Shown here one piece after another: positions 17,517-27,670 of a DNA stretch of 64,000 nt (its first letter is position 1; each line of letters starts with the position of its first letter). The stretch comes from Paenibacillus sp. SC116 (GTDB taxonomy: Bacteria; Bacillota; Bacilli; Paenibacillales; Paenibacillaceae), in assembly GCF_024733555.1 (NCBI RefSeq), contig NZ_JANIOF010000001.1, forward strand, positions 1,918,777-1,982,776. The letters are read 5' to 3'. Under the pieces are notes generated by a model. It saw only the letters and a list, made by a program, of their open reading frames with translations, had not been told where the DNA came from and did no database searches. Position numbers and translations under genes: made by a program.

Positions 17517-17612
17517 CTAAGATTTAAAGTACCTGTGACCTTTATCCATCCGCTCCACAGCAGGTCCAAGGGTCTTATGACCTTAACACGGTAACGTTAA
17601 AAAGATAGCTCT

Positions 17613-18443
17613 TTACTTCTTCAAATGGTACGTTTCGAGCTGTATATACATCAGGTACTCCACAGGAAATTGGCGAGACTCCACTAACTTCGGCACATAA
17701 CCGCTCTCTTTCAATTTCTCCATCATCTCTTGAAAGTCACCTTTCACCGTCCTCGGTACAATTAGGTTCTTGCTCTGAAGAAATAACCGCTTGCCATAGG
17801 AGCGGGTATCCGCCTTAAAATCTCGCAAGTTCTTAATCAGGTCGAGCTTCAGCTTGTTCCGGCGCTCCGTCATCGGCAGGCTATATATTCGTTTCAATTC
17901 GACGCTTCCTAGTCCCCAGATGTCCCGAAATGTTCCATCCGCTAGTTCCGTTCTCGGAATATTCGGCAGATCGGTTAGCAGGTGGAAGTGAATCGTGCCG
18001 CGCGCTTGGAAGGAACGAACAGTGAGGTACTTGAAATCACCGTACCGCTCACGCATCCGCTTCACCCAATTCTCATAGTCCTTCGCCGCTTCATCCAGTG
18101 TCACATCCGGCTTCTCGTAGGTGAGCGTAATAAACTTATGTCCCAAGCTAAAGTTTCGATCCATCAGGTGGCAGAACCGTTCCCGTTCCGCTAACCGGAG
18201 TCTCCCCGGTTTCGGCGTTCTTTCAGAACGATTTACAGCGCGCTCTTCCTTATCCGGCGGTTCCAAAATCGCCGAATAGACCCGTTTCTGTACATCCGTC
18301 ATAGATAGATCAGCGTGAATCGCTTCGATCTCTGCTAGACGCTGGCTTTTCGGTTTTTGGCTCTTCTCTGGTATCGCCCGTCCATACCGCTTCACTCGTA
18401 GGCAATCTCCAATTTTCGTCATCTGGCAGTCATAGCCTTTCAT
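17613..18443 (-). CDS. Rolling-circle replication initiator (HUH Rep)
   Basis: A 276-residue Rep protein. The HUH motif is GTIHFHLLTDLP (about residues 148-159), preceded by KFITLTY, which fits motif 1. The later segment YGKRLFLQSKNLIVPR contains the Tyr/Lys region typical of Gram-positive rolling-circle Reps. GAGGAGGACTGAGCG precedes the ATG at 18443. A strong hairpin (CGCCC / GGGCG, 18463-18480) lies just upstream and may control rep. With the serine recombinase it suggests a small integrated plasmid-like element. Confidence 0.82.
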   Translation of the reverse strand: MKGYDCQMTKIGDCLRVKRYGRAIPEKSQKPKSQRLAEIEAIHADLSMTDVQKRVYSAILEPPDKEERAVNRSERTPKPGRLRLAERERFCHLMDRNFSLGHKFITLTYEKPDVTLDEAAKDYENWVKRMRERYGDFKYLTVRSFQARGTIHFHLLTDLPNIPRTELADGTFRDIWGLGSVELKRIYSLPMTERRNKLKLDLIKNLRDFKADTRSYGKRLFLQSKNLIVPRTVKGDFQEMMEKLKESGYVPKLVESRQFPVEYLMYIQLETYHLKK

Positions 18444-19739
18444 CGCTCAGTCCTCCTCGGTTTAGCGCCCATAGGGGGCGTTTACCCTAAATAAACCAAG
18501 GGGAGACATTTGTACTCCATGAGCTTCACATGAAAATGAGTGGCGGGGCGGGCTTCTCTTCTTGCTTCGTTCCACGTGTCCAATAGGTTATGAGTTCGTA
18601 TGATTACAACCAACTTTAACAAGCCATAGCGGTGATTCAGGTTGGGGACTAGGGAAACCCTTCCCGAATACACGAAAACCCCCGCCAGCGACTATGGGAC
18701 CTTTTACGTCCATATCGTCGCCAGCGAGGGCGTGCTTGGCATATTTACATCCAGAGAACATTGGAGGGTAATCAGGATGTCTCAGCTATTCACTGATACC
18801 CGTATAACCCAAACCGTCACGGAATTCAATCCTGCTCATGAGAATGATTCTAGATACATTAATTCGATTAACGGAACGAGCGAAGCGAGTTCACTCCGAG
18901 CTATAGCGAGGAGGATAGCACATCCATTCCTTGAATTTTCCTAATCAAAAATCCGTCCAGGCTTCTATGGGCATAGGAAGCCCGTTTATATTAAGATGAA
19001 CTCTGTTGCTTCATGTTCTTCACGTCCTGTGACCTCTCCTCGCTTTACTCGGAAGACTTCGCTTCGCTTCGTCTTTGTCTTCCCTTCGGTCTTGAAGTGT
19101 GAGCTTGATATTCAGGTGTGAATTCTTCTTTAATTCTTAATATAGGAGCCACTTTTATTCGTTCTATTCGCCCACTCCCGACAGAAGCGCTTCACTCTTA
19201 GACTATGGAACGTTCCCATAAGAGTCCTGTATTTCCCACATAGGAACGCAAGTCACGTTCTACATAAATCCCCCCATAGATCAGTAAATCGATCGTATAT
19301 TTATTAGTTTTTTCGCAGGAAATATACCATTCGCTACCAGTAGGTTATCAATCCACCAAGATTGATCGAAAAGTTCTATCGATTATTTTTCAAACAGATC
19401 ATTCTGTTCATTCGGCTTATCGAATCCGATTAGAGCGAGTGGTTACAAGCTATATAAACCATGTGAATTCGCAGTTATCTCTTCGGATAGGCAAACGATC
19501 GCGGTAGGACAGTAGCGTCCACCTACGGCTATTTCTGAGCGTTCTACGCCAATTCGTCGCCACGGGACGAGTGAGAGATATGCAATTCCACTTAGCACAT
19601 CTCAACGCTCCGCTCAGTCTTTTTTCATATAAATCAAACAGCAGGCAACGGAATGACGGCACCACGCTCACCGAGAGAACTGACTATATATTATTAAATC
19701 AAGGATAGCCGCCCGATTCATTCGGCACTGGATGGGAAT
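18444..19739. other. Gene-poor stretch of the plasmid-like element
   Basis: About 1.3 kb with no convincing gene. It holds a hairpin (GGAAGAC ... GTCTTCC, about 19049-19081), GC-skewed short repeats (GAGCGAAGCGAG), and an upstream hairpin near rep. The replication origin of the Rep element could lie here but no nick site is recognisable. The right end (19650-19731) is the repeat shared with 49150-49228. Confidence 0.4.
19650..19731. repeat. About 80-bp repeat, copy 1 (second copy 49150-49228)
   Basis: Shared sequence includes ACCACGCTCACC, then AAATCAAGGATAGCC and GCCCGATTCATTC. Both copies sit directly beyond the terminator of an RHS immunity unit. It looks like a remnant of one mobile-element end or a recombination boundary; no transposase is recognisable. 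Confidence 0.65.
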
Positions 19740-19740
19740 A

Positions 19741-19779
19741 AAAGAAAACCACAAGGAGCATCATTGGCTCACTTGTGGC
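19741..19779 (-). terminator. Terminator of the RHS1 operon
   Basis: CCACAAGTGAGCC / GATGCTCCTTGTGG stem followed by TTTTCTTTT on the minus strand. Confidence 0.8.
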
Positions 19780-19806
19780 AATAAAGTTTTTGCACAATAT
19801 TTAATA

Positions 19807-20145
19807 CTAAATCAACTCTATAATAAATTTTATAACCAATATCAATAATGCAATAACATTAACAATTCTATACCATTTTTTATTAGCACTTTTTAGCCAA
19901 CTATAACAAATCGCGATTGATACAAAGAGAGAAATAGCAAAAGATATAATGTAATTATATCGATCAACTTTCAGATAGGTTTCCACAGATGGAACCTGTT
20001 CAGGATTCCATATATTGTAGATTACAAAATCATCTAATAGAATATAAATAACCAGTCCCCACAACATAAAATTACAAAACAAAAATAAACAAATTCTAAT
20101 TAGATTTAATCCACTTTTATTCATACTAGCAATACAACCTTCCAC
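19807..20145 (-). CDS. Small multi-pass membrane protein, second candidate immunity gene
   Basis: A 112-residue protein with three hydrophobic helices (about residues 14-36, 62-83 and 93-111). The start may be GTG 20145 or the internal ATG (MNKSGLNLIR, 20124). It follows the soluble immunity candidate by about 10 bases in the RHS1 transcript. Membrane immunity proteins usually protect from membrane-acting toxins, whereas the RHS1 tip looks like a nuclease, so it may be an orphan from an earlier cassette. No family recognised. Confidence 0.55.
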   Translation of the reverse strand: MEGCIASMNKSGLNLIRICLFLFCNFMLWGLVIYILLDDFVIYNIWNPEQVPSVETYLKVDRYNYIISFAISLFVSIAICYSWLKSANKKWYRIVNVIALLILVIKFIIELI

Positions 20146-20155
20146 AAAGAGATCA

Positions 20156-20452
20156 CTAAAATGACTGAAGTAAACTCTTTATATCTCTTAATTCAGTAAT
20201 AAATTCTTTTTTAAGTTTTTCATTTTTAGGGTTATCAGTATTTCTGAAATCAACTTTTCCCTGAAACCGAGTATAGACAGATATTATTAGTATTTGTATT
20301 CTTTCTTCTTCGTCAACAACATCTAATTCAGCAAAGTTATTTAGTATCTTCTTATCTTGATTAGAAAACAATTGAAGATTATTTATGTTACTCTCTACAA
20401 TTGCAATTACCTCATCTGCATAAACCTTAAAATTATTTGATAACCTAGACAA
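20156..20452 (-). CDS. Candidate immunity protein of RHS1
   Basis: A 98-residue helical acidic protein starting at TTG (20452) with a GGGGGG box, 21 bases after the RHS1 stop. Its last 38 residues have a homologous relic at 12517-12637, so this family occurred in at least two cassettes of the locus. Function as immunity is inferred from position; no named family recognised. Confidence 0.6.
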   Translation of the reverse strand: MSRLSNNFKVYADEVIAIVESNINNLQLFSNQDKKILNNFAELDVVDEEERIQILIISVYTRFQGKVDFRNTDNPKNEKLKKEFITELRDIKSLLQSF

Positions 20453-20475
20453 TTCTTAATACCCCCCCTTCATTA

Positions 20476-23400
20476 TTATTTCGCCTTACCTTTTTTTCTA
20501 AATTGTTTACCACTAATATCTTCGAAATAGTAGTTATCGATATAATTTCTAGCGCCAGCTGTAGGAATAGCCTTACCTGATTCTTTATTATAAAATGAGT
20601 ATACAATTTTACCAATGTCAACTGATTCAATTTTCATCCACATATCCTTGTAAATTTGAACATTCATTTCGTTTATGTAGCCACCTCGTTCAAAATCACT
20701 CAGCCTAGCATACAGATCAAGCTGTCGCTCAGCATTTTCATACAACCCATCCCATCGAGCAGCAAATATATTTCTCCACTGCTTAGGTTTCACCTCCCAC
20801 ATAGAGCCCCCAGAAACAATATCAATCCAGTAGTATGTCACATCATACTTGTATCCAAAAAGATTTTTTTGTTCTGTAACCTTATGCTCCAATTCTGTTC
20901 TCCCACCATTTTTTCCTGCTATTTGAGCACCAACCAGAACTTGAGTTATTTCATGAAAAGCTGTATATATAGGAATCCCATCACCATTTTCATTCAAAAC
21001 AGCTTGCACAAGTTCTTCATTAGTATACCTTCCTGCTACGTAATCATTGAAGATAGTATTAAGTGTTTTCTTCTTCATATGACCACTTGGATCAATGAAG
21101 TTTAATGGATTATTCTCAACATACGTATACAAGTTCAAACTAAGCGGATTGCCTTGTTCCCCTTCATACGTATCCTCACTAATAAACCGTCCCATACTTG
21201 GGTCGTACCATCTTGCGCGAAGATATTGAAGCCCTGTCGTCTTATCCCAATACTCGCCTGAATATTTCAGGATATTCGGTACTGTTTCTTTCTCTTCTAG
21301 CGGTAATCCCCAAATGTCATAGCGATATTCATTCAGCTTCTTACCCGTTTCATCGACGATGGCTACGACATCACCATGACCGTTAAGCTGATAATATTGC
21401 AACTGGCTGGTTGCAGCATCTTGGCGACCGATAAGCTTGCCGTTTAAATCATATAGATACACATACTTAATCTTGGCTTTGCCATCTGCTCCGACGACTG
21501 CTTCTGCTAGTAACAACTTGTTAGCATCGTAATAGTAGCGGTTCTTAACGTTATTCTCTACACGCTCATACAGCAGTCCTTCGCCTGTGTAAGAATATGT
21601 TACTGGATTATGATCTCCTGTGACCTTCGTTAATCGATTCTTTTTATCGTACTCGTACTGTACATCTTTATCTGGTAGTTCTCTAGAGCTATCCAGAGTC
21701 TCCCTATTATATCGCTCATCATACGAATACGTCTCGTTGAACTCACTTGAGGTTTGAATCTGATTCAATGGTGTGTATGAGAAATTCGTGATATAACTAT
21801 TTTCATTGCGCTCAGTAATGTTGCCAACCAAGTCATATCCATATTGGAAGGTATTCTGTGCAGCTCCATCCCTCGCATGGTTCAGCTTCTTCAGCTTCAT
21901 GTCTTCGTATTGATAGTCCGTGGTAAACGCATTGCCATACGTCTGCTTCGCCAATTGTCCATTTGCCAAGTGATCATATGAAATCGTCTTCGCTGGCTGA
22001 TTGCCACCACTCAAAATGTTCAACTGCTTCAATTGGTTAACGTTGTTGTAGGTACCATCTACCTTCACATTAACGCCTGGAGCTGCGAATTCATAGCCTG
22101 TCTTCTTGTTTAAGTCATAGTTGTTGGTCAGCTTCACACCATCTGGGTATTGTATGCTTGTTAAGAAACCAGAACGCGCCTGATATTCATAGCTCGTTAT
22201 CCCTCTATGATCTGTCATCGTAAGCGGTCTGCCTTCGGTGTCATAGCTGTATTGAACCGTTTCATTGCCTAGCTTATTTTGAATTAACTGGTTCATTACA
22301 TTATAAGTATTCTCAGTAATGTTTCCACTACGATCAATGTACTTCTCTAAGTTGCTATTCGCGTCATAGTAGTATTTTTGTACTTGACCTGTTCCATTAA
22401 TCTTCTTCGTAACGCGACCAAGCTCATCATATTCCTTCTTCATCTTCTGCGAATTCGCATAGGTTGTTTCGATCAAATTACCCAAGCGATCATATTGATA
22501 ACTAGTCGTTTGCTTTTCAGCATCAGTAACCGCGATCAGTTGACCACCAGCATCATACTGATATGCTGTATGGTTACCCTTCGCATCCGTCGTAGAAGTA
22601 GCTCCACCTGCAAAATTATACTCTGTACGCTGTACAGGCACATACTTCTGTTTGTTCTGATACGACTCTACTAAAATTGTTCTACCTAACACATCGCTTG
22701 TTGATCTTGTACGATTCTGCTCTGCATCAATCGCTGTTACTGTTAGTTTTGCATCATCGTATTCAACCCGATCCGATGTACCATTTGCATACGTCGTCTG
22801 AAGTGGTCGTCCAAATCCGTCATTGACATACGTTGTACGATTGCCATATGCATCTTCTGTCCATTGCAGTTGACTTGTCCGCTCATCATAAGCGTATTTG
22901 ACTTGACCTAGACCTTGTGTTTCTTTCACTTTGCGACCAATTGGGTCAAACCACACTTCAGATACTTCACCGAGTGTGTTCTTCACTTGGATATGGTTTT
23001 GAGTATCGTTATACACATAGCTGATTTGGCTATGATTTGGCATCGTGACTAACGTTGTACGCCCCAATGGATCATACGCATACGATGTTGTTTGCTGTTT
23101 ACCATCTGTATAGGATATCAGTCGTCCCGTTGCCGGATCATACTTCGCTTTTTCCACAATTGTAGTGACTTGTCCATCTGCATTCGTAACATCTACTTCT
23201 TGCTGTGTAAGGAATGCATGTTGATACTCGGCGCCATAATGATATCTGAATACGGATGGCTTACCTTTATCATTATGTGCCGTTACTTTGGTAGCATTTC
23301 CGAACCCATCATACTCATAATTGATGTGACTAAGAAGCTGACCGCCTTCTGCGTTGGCATACGTTTTAGATTCAATAACTGAACCCTTGTCATTTCGAAT

Positions 23401-25644
23401 CAAACGAGTAAAAGTCTGCTGATTTGCATCCAGCTTAGATGTTATCGTCTCTGGTAGACTCCATTTTGCATCATAAGTAGTTGTTGAACTGGATCCTAGA
23501 TTATTTGTTTCACTCGTCACACTGCCATTCTCATTATGTTGACGATTTACGATAAGAGATGGACTTTCCGCTCCGGTACTTCTCTTCTTCGACGTAATTT
23601 GTGTTGGATAAGGATTAAAAACGTTCGATGTATATGCTTGATTTGTGACTTGCTGTGTCTGACCTGCTTGTTGTACGGTTTCTACATTTCGAAATGCGAA
23701 ATCTTGCCCTGAATACACTTTATCGTAAGTAAATGTACTCGTTGCATCTCCGCTTTTGATTATCGTCTTATGTTGTGAGTTGCTTCCAGAGGAAGCATAC
23801 GGGTCAGACTCATATTGAATGTTCGATTTATTACTCTCGATTACTGAACCGTCAACATATTGTGCAACATCTTTACGCTCGATGACCCGATACTGTTCTT
23901 GCTTAGAGTCATGACCTAAGTGACGAAGCACTTTGTCATACTTGTACTCGGTTCGAGCTCCTGTTGGATGGTGAACAGCTTTAAGTAATGCATAATCATT
24001 CCGCTCATTAATTGCTTCAGATGTAACGGAAAATTTCGATTCAGCAGCTTCATATTCATATCGTGTTGTTCGACCAATTGCATCAGTAACCGATTCTAAG
24101 TAATGTTTATTGTATGTACCAGGAAAAGTGCCTAGTTGATAATGAATCGTTTCTTTCCCATTTGTTGCGGTGTACTTCTTGTGATAATGGTCATAGCTAA
24201 TTTGAATATAATTACCTAGTGGGTCTGTAATTTTTTCGAGCTTATCTATAAAACTATATTTAAAATTTAAATAGTTCGCGTGACTGTCTTCTATGCGAAT
24301 GAGTTGTCCTTTATTATTGAAGTAATAGGAACTTCCTTGCTTCATCTTCAAAACGTACTCGGAAGTGCTTCCTTCCGCCGTGCGGCTATTGTCCTTAGTT
24401 AATACGGCATCTTTCCAAGGATAACGTTTTAAACTCAAATTGGTGTTATCTACTTGATACACACCACCAGCCGGCATTCTAATAAAGATTTCTTTATCTT
24501 TAAACTGCATATAGGGAATATCCCACGTCCAGCCTTTACCCAAACTAGTTCTTTCCCCGAAATAATCTTCCTCCACAGCATTATCAGGAAGTGTATATCC
24601 TACATAATCGGAACTCCAAATTTGATAATTATCACCCAAACTATTGACTGTTGAAACAATATGGATTTCATTGTTATCGCCCATACCCCAAGAGTATGAT
24701 TTAACTTTATTATATCTGGCAGGATCAAACCAATAATCAGCTGTTTTTTGTAAAGCTTCCTTTCTTCCATTTAAATGACTAACACCATATTTCTCTATCC
24801 AATGTATGATGTTGGGTCCATATACAATTGCATCGTTTCTAGATTCTGTTTCCCCTCGATATATTCTTTCACCATTAGGGAGCACTTGATAATTTGTACC
24901 TTTAAGGTAAGGCATAATATAAGACAACATTACATCACTATGCTTAACAGTTTTTTTATAAAACTCTGCATCATTACTGTTATAGCTTCTGCGAAGCGAG
25001 AAAGACAAACCATTTCTTCCTGGAATCGAAAGATCTGTTGAAAATAAGCTTAAAGATCCATCCACACTGGAAATCGATTCATTTCCTGTTTGAACGGAAT
25101 ATGGAGCCTGGTCCATCTTCGTATTTTGCTTTACTAGACTAAGAGCATCATGGTTTATTTCCAATGGTCTCGATGATAAACTTCTCTTCTTCCTTGATCC
25201 ATACACGGACTCCGTTACATTCCCGTATGTAGACCCTGTTACTTCTTCGAGATTAGGAATTGGTAAGTTGAAACCCGGAAATTCCAAGCCATATGTCGCA
25301 TCGGTCACCGCAGGAGGCTCATATTTCTTTCCTACACCCGGATACATCTCCTCAAGCGTAGCTTCCAACGCCTTGATATCCGGATTTTTCGCTAAAGCAT
25401 CATGAATATGCTTCAAAGAGTATCCTTCATTTAGTCGCAAAAGAATATCCGAAGGAGTCACATTGTATTTCTTTGCGATATAGTCAATCGTCAGCAATGC
25501 CTTATTGTCAGCAGTTTGAGTTGAAACTGGTTTAGGCGCTACCGCTGCTTCTGCAACCTGCAAGAATAACGGTGCGGCTAATTCTAAAAACATGACTAAT
25601 GCTAGTAATGCTGATATCTTTCTCATCTTTCTCATCTTTTTCAT
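20476..25644 (-). CDS. RHS1: secreted RHS/YD-repeat toxin with PD-(D/E)XK-like tip
   Basis: A 1,722-residue polymorphic toxin related to WapA-type proteins. The start MKKMRKMRK (25644, AGGGGA box) matches the other RHS copies. Order: signal peptide 1-33; helical domain 45-103 (IDYIAKKYNVTPSDILLRLN); YGNVTESVYG at 140-149; polybasic RKKRS at 151-155; YD-repeat shell; RHS core end with YWDKTTGLQYLRARWYDP, GRFISEDTYEG and NNPLNFIDPSGH (the autocleavage DPSG). The tip of about 200 residues has YDVTYYWIDI followed by MWEVKPKQW, a D...ExK arrangement of PD-(D/E)XK nucleases. It lies 190 bases downstream of a YD-tagged protein gene with no terminator between, and is followed by immunity candidates. 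The shell is expected to encapsulate the toxin until delivery. Confidence 0.92.
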   Translation of the reverse strand: MKKMRKMRKISALLALVMFLELAAPLFLQVAEAAVAPKPVSTQTADNKALLTIDYIAKKYNVTPSDILLRLNEGYSLKHIHDALAKNPDIKALEATLEEMYPGVGKKYEPPAVTDATYGLEFPGFNLPIPNLEEVTGSTYGNVTESVYGSRKKRSLSSRPLEINHDALSLVKQNTKMDQAPYSVQTGNESISSVDGSLSLFSTDLSIPGRNGLSFSLRRSYNSNDAEFYKKTVKHSDVMLSYIMPYLKGTNYQVLPNGERIYRGETESRNDAIVYGPNIIHWIEKYGVSHLNGRKEALQKTADYWFDPARYNKVKSYSWGMGDNNEIHIVSTVNSLGDNYQIWSSDYVGYTLPDNAVEEDYFGERTSLGKGWTWDIPYMQFKDKEIFIRMPAGGVYQVDNTNLSLKRYPWKDAVLTKDNSRTAEGSTSEYVLKMKQGSSYYFNNKGQLIRIEDSHANYLNFKYSFIDKLEKITDPLGNYIQISYDHYHKKYTATNGKETIHYQLGTFPGTYNKHYLESVTDAIGRTTRYEYEAAESKFSVTSEAINERNDYALLKAVHHPTGARTEYKYDKVLRHLGHDSKQEQYRVIERKDVAQYVDGSVIESNKSNIQYESDPYASSGSNSQHKTIIKSGDATSTFTYDKVYSGQDFAFRNVETVQQAGQTQQVTNQAYTSNVFNPYPTQITSKKRSTGAESPSLIVNRQHNENGSVTSETNNLGSSSTTTYDAKWSLPETITSKLDANQQTFTRLIRNDKGSVIESKTYANAEGGQLLSHINYEYDGFGNATKVTAHNDKGKPSVFRYHYGAEYQHAFLTQQEVDVTNADGQVTTIVEKAKYDPATGRLISYTDGKQQTTSYAYDPLGRTTLVTMPNHSQISYVYNDTQNHIQVKNTLGEVSEVWFDPIGRKVKETQGLGQVKYAYDERTSQLQWTEDAYGNRTTYVNDGFGRPLQTTYANGTSDRVEYDDAKLTVTAIDAEQNRTRSTSDVLGRTILVESYQNKQKYVPVQRTEYNFAGGATSTTDAKGNHTAYQYDAGGQLIAVTDAEKQTTSYQYDRLGNLIETTYANSQKMKKEYDELGRVTKKINGTGQVQKYYYDANSNLEKYIDRSGNITENTYNVMNQLIQNKLGNETVQYSYDTEGRPLTMTDHRGITSYEYQARSGFLTSIQYPDGVKLTNNYDLNKKTGYEFAAPGVNVKVDGTYNNVNQLKQLNILSGGNQPAKTISYDHLANGQLAKQTYGNAFTTDYQYEDMKLKKLNHARDGAAQNTFQYGYDLVGNITERNENSYITNFSYTPLNQIQTSSEFNETYSYDERYNRETLDSSRELPDKDVQYEYDKKNRLTKVTGDHNPVTYSYTGEGLLYERVENNVKNRYYYDANKLLLAEAVVGADGKAKIKYVYLYDLNGKLIGRQDAATSQLQYYQLNGHGDVVAIVDETGKKLNEYRYDIWGLPLEEKETVPNILKYSGEYWDKTTGLQYLRARWYDPSMGRFISEDTYEGEQGNPLSLNLYTYVENNPLNFIDPSGHMKKKTLNTIFNDYVAGRYTNEELVQAVLNENGDGIPIYTAFHEITQVLVGAQIAGKNGGRTELEHKVTEQKNLFGYKYDVTYYWIDIVSGGSMWEVKPKQWRNIFAARWDGLYENAERQLDLYARLSDFERGGYINEMNVQIYKDMWMKIESVDIGKIVYSFYNKESGKAIPTAGARNYIDNYYFEDISGKQFRKKGKAK

Positions 25645-25831
25645 CTGTTCACATTCCCCTGTTATGTATTTCGGATATGTACTAATTTTCAAACTTAATC
25701 GTTATATCATCTATTGAAAGTTCACCCCCCTCATGGACTCTCCCCAATTAAAATAATATTTTGCTGAGTCTCCTGTCGTAACAGTTGTTATGGATAACAA
25801 CATCACAATTCATGAACTCGCTTAACCAGCA

Positions 25832-27493
25832 TCATAGTGGTTTATCTGCGCTCAGCATGACTTGATCAACCAAAAAGTCTGCACTTCCGAGCGGTTTATT
25901 AAGCTGCTTCATTGCATGGAAATGCACTCTAGCTATCGTAGCTTTATCTGGTACAACGATTTCTTTCTTAATATCTGCCCAATCGGAAACGGTCGCTGCA
26001 CGATACGCTGTTGCTGAGCTTAATAAATTGTACTTATCATCAAAGTAATGAATGGAGATGACGACATCCGCATTTTGTACTTTTAAAACTTTCATTTTGG
26101 CAGACAAGTAATAGATTGCTTTAGGGTCGACCTTGATATCTTGATAAACATTCATACCACCCTCTGGGATAGAATGTGCTGTTACTCGTTGAGCGCGTTT
26201 CCCTTCGTAGTAGTTCTTTTTATCAACCATATAACTACCTGTCACATCATCTGACTTCCAATACTTCCAACCAGCAGCAACATCCTGCTTGTTATAACGT
26301 TCAAAGTTCCCATTGAACATCATGCTACCCGGTTCTTTCTTAAGATGGATTTCATCAATAAGCAGATCTACGCTGCCCTCCGGTTTATTCATATGCTTCT
26401 GCGTATGTATATGGATTCTAGCAACCGCTGCTGTATCTGGAACTGTTAATTTACGACTTACCCTTAACCAATCTACCGGTGTGCTCGTTATGTATGGAGC
26501 CACTGCAGCAACTAAATTATATTTCTCATCAAAGTAATGAATGGATACCATGGCGTCTGCATTCTGTATTTTAGATACTTGAAACTGTGCAGATAAATAA
26601 TAGGTTTCTTTCGGCTCTACCTTAATATCTTGATAGATATTCATTCCACCTTCCGGAATCGAAGTCGCCGTAATTCGTTGAGAACGTTGACCTGCATATG
26701 GAGATGTCGTGTCTAATGAATATGAACCTACTACATCATTCGATTTCCACGACTTCCATCCTTCAGCCACGGCCTGGTTTGTATAGCGTTCAAAGCTTTC
26801 ATTGAACAACAGACTATCTACTTTCTCCTTCTGGAAGCGTATCTCATCAACTAAGAAATCTGCACTTCCTTCAGGTTTATTAGCATGGCTCTGTGCATGG
26901 AAGTGGATTCTAGCAATCGTAGCTTGCGCTGGCACTGGCACGGTGCGATTTACACCTAGCCAACTGACTGACGTGCTTGTTATATACGGTGTGGAAACAC
27001 CTACTAGGTTGTATTGATTATCAAAAAAGTGAATCGAAATCATAACGTCAGCATCTTTGACCTGCAGCACTTGCAATTGAGCGGATAGATGATACGTTCC
27101 CCCAGGAGCTACTTTTATATCTTGATAAATATTCATTCCACTGTTAGTGATCGATTGTGCCGTGATTCGTTGAGCATGTGACCCTGCATACGGAGTTGTG
27201 GTATCTAGCACATATTCTCCCTTTACGTTATCAGGTTTCCAGTAGCTCCAATTCCGAGCGGTCTTATTGCTAGTAGAAACTTCAAATCCTTCATTTATGA
27301 CCAAGTTAGGGTCCTTCTTCACGTTCTCTAAAGACCCCTGTTCATTGTAAAAATACCTAACCGATTGACCTTCATGATTTACTTGAACAAGTCGATTATT
27401 ATTATCGTAATAGTATTCTTTTGCATCTACTGTCGGTAGTGATAGGGATAACGCAAGTACTGACGACAGTAATGTAATCATCAACTTTTTCAT
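25832..27493 (-). CDS. YD-tagged secreted protein with three CBM4/9-like repeats
   Basis: A 553-residue protein: signal peptide 1-24, one YD hairpin at 25-60 (YYYDNNNRLVQV ... VRYFYNEQGSL), then three repeats of about 163 residues starting NEGFE, NESFE and NGNFE. Each repeat has GMNIYQDIKV, ISIHYFD and ARIHFHA strands and ends FLVDEI, a beta-sandwich of the CBM4/9 (galactose-binding-like) type. AAGGAAGTGAAAT precedes the ATG. It carries its own conserved upstream block (27544-27600) and leads into RHS1 without a clear terminator, so the two are likely co-expressed. Wall or glycan binding is inferred. Confidence 0.85.
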   Translation of the reverse strand: MKKLMITLLSSVLALSLSLPTVDAKEYYYDNNNRLVQVNHEGQSVRYFYNEQGSLENVKKDPNLVINEGFEVSTSNKTARNWSYWKPDNVKGEYVLDTTTPYAGSHAQRITAQSITNSGMNIYQDIKVAPGGTYHLSAQLQVLQVKDADVMISIHFFDNQYNLVGVSTPYITSTSVSWLGVNRTVPVPAQATIARIHFHAQSHANKPEGSADFLVDEIRFQKEKVDSLLFNESFERYTNQAVAEGWKSWKSNDVVGSYSLDTTSPYAGQRSQRITATSIPEGGMNIYQDIKVEPKETYYLSAQFQVSKIQNADAMVSIHYFDEKYNLVAAVAPYITSTPVDWLRVSRKLTVPDTAAVARIHIHTQKHMNKPEGSVDLLIDEIHLKKEPGSMMFNGNFERYNKQDVAAGWKYWKSDDVTGSYMVDKKNYYEGKRAQRVTAHSIPEGGMNVYQDIKVDPKAIYYLSAKMKVLKVQNADVVISIHYFDDKYNLLSSATAYRAATVSDWADIKKEIVVPDKATIARVHFHAMKQLNKPLGSADFLVDQVMLSADKPL

Positions 27494-27543
27494 ATTTCAC
27501 TTCCTTATTTAAGTTACTTTTATCTTCTTACATACTGAATAAC

Positions 27544-27600
27544 TGAACATATAATAGATTACTTGTAAACTTGACATCTGTCCTTGATATTATTGACATT
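27544..27600 (-). promoter_or_regulatory. Conserved intergenic block, copy b (promoter-like)
   Basis: Plus strand contains CATATAATAGATTA, then ATCTGTCCTTGATATTATT. The same block occurs upstream of the genes starting at 31802 and 34228, always 50-100 bases from the start codon and after the preceding terminator. Confidence 0.6.
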
Positions 27601-27670
27601 TCCTACAACCAAATTGCTCATGCTTCGTTTATTTCACGTATTGGAGCAATTTTTGCATGTATACGAAACG

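Noticed and set aside
18482-18944. Short frames on both strands beyond the rep gene
   Set aside because: No RBS, no recognisable protein features, and atypical composition; probably non-coding origin or relic DNA.
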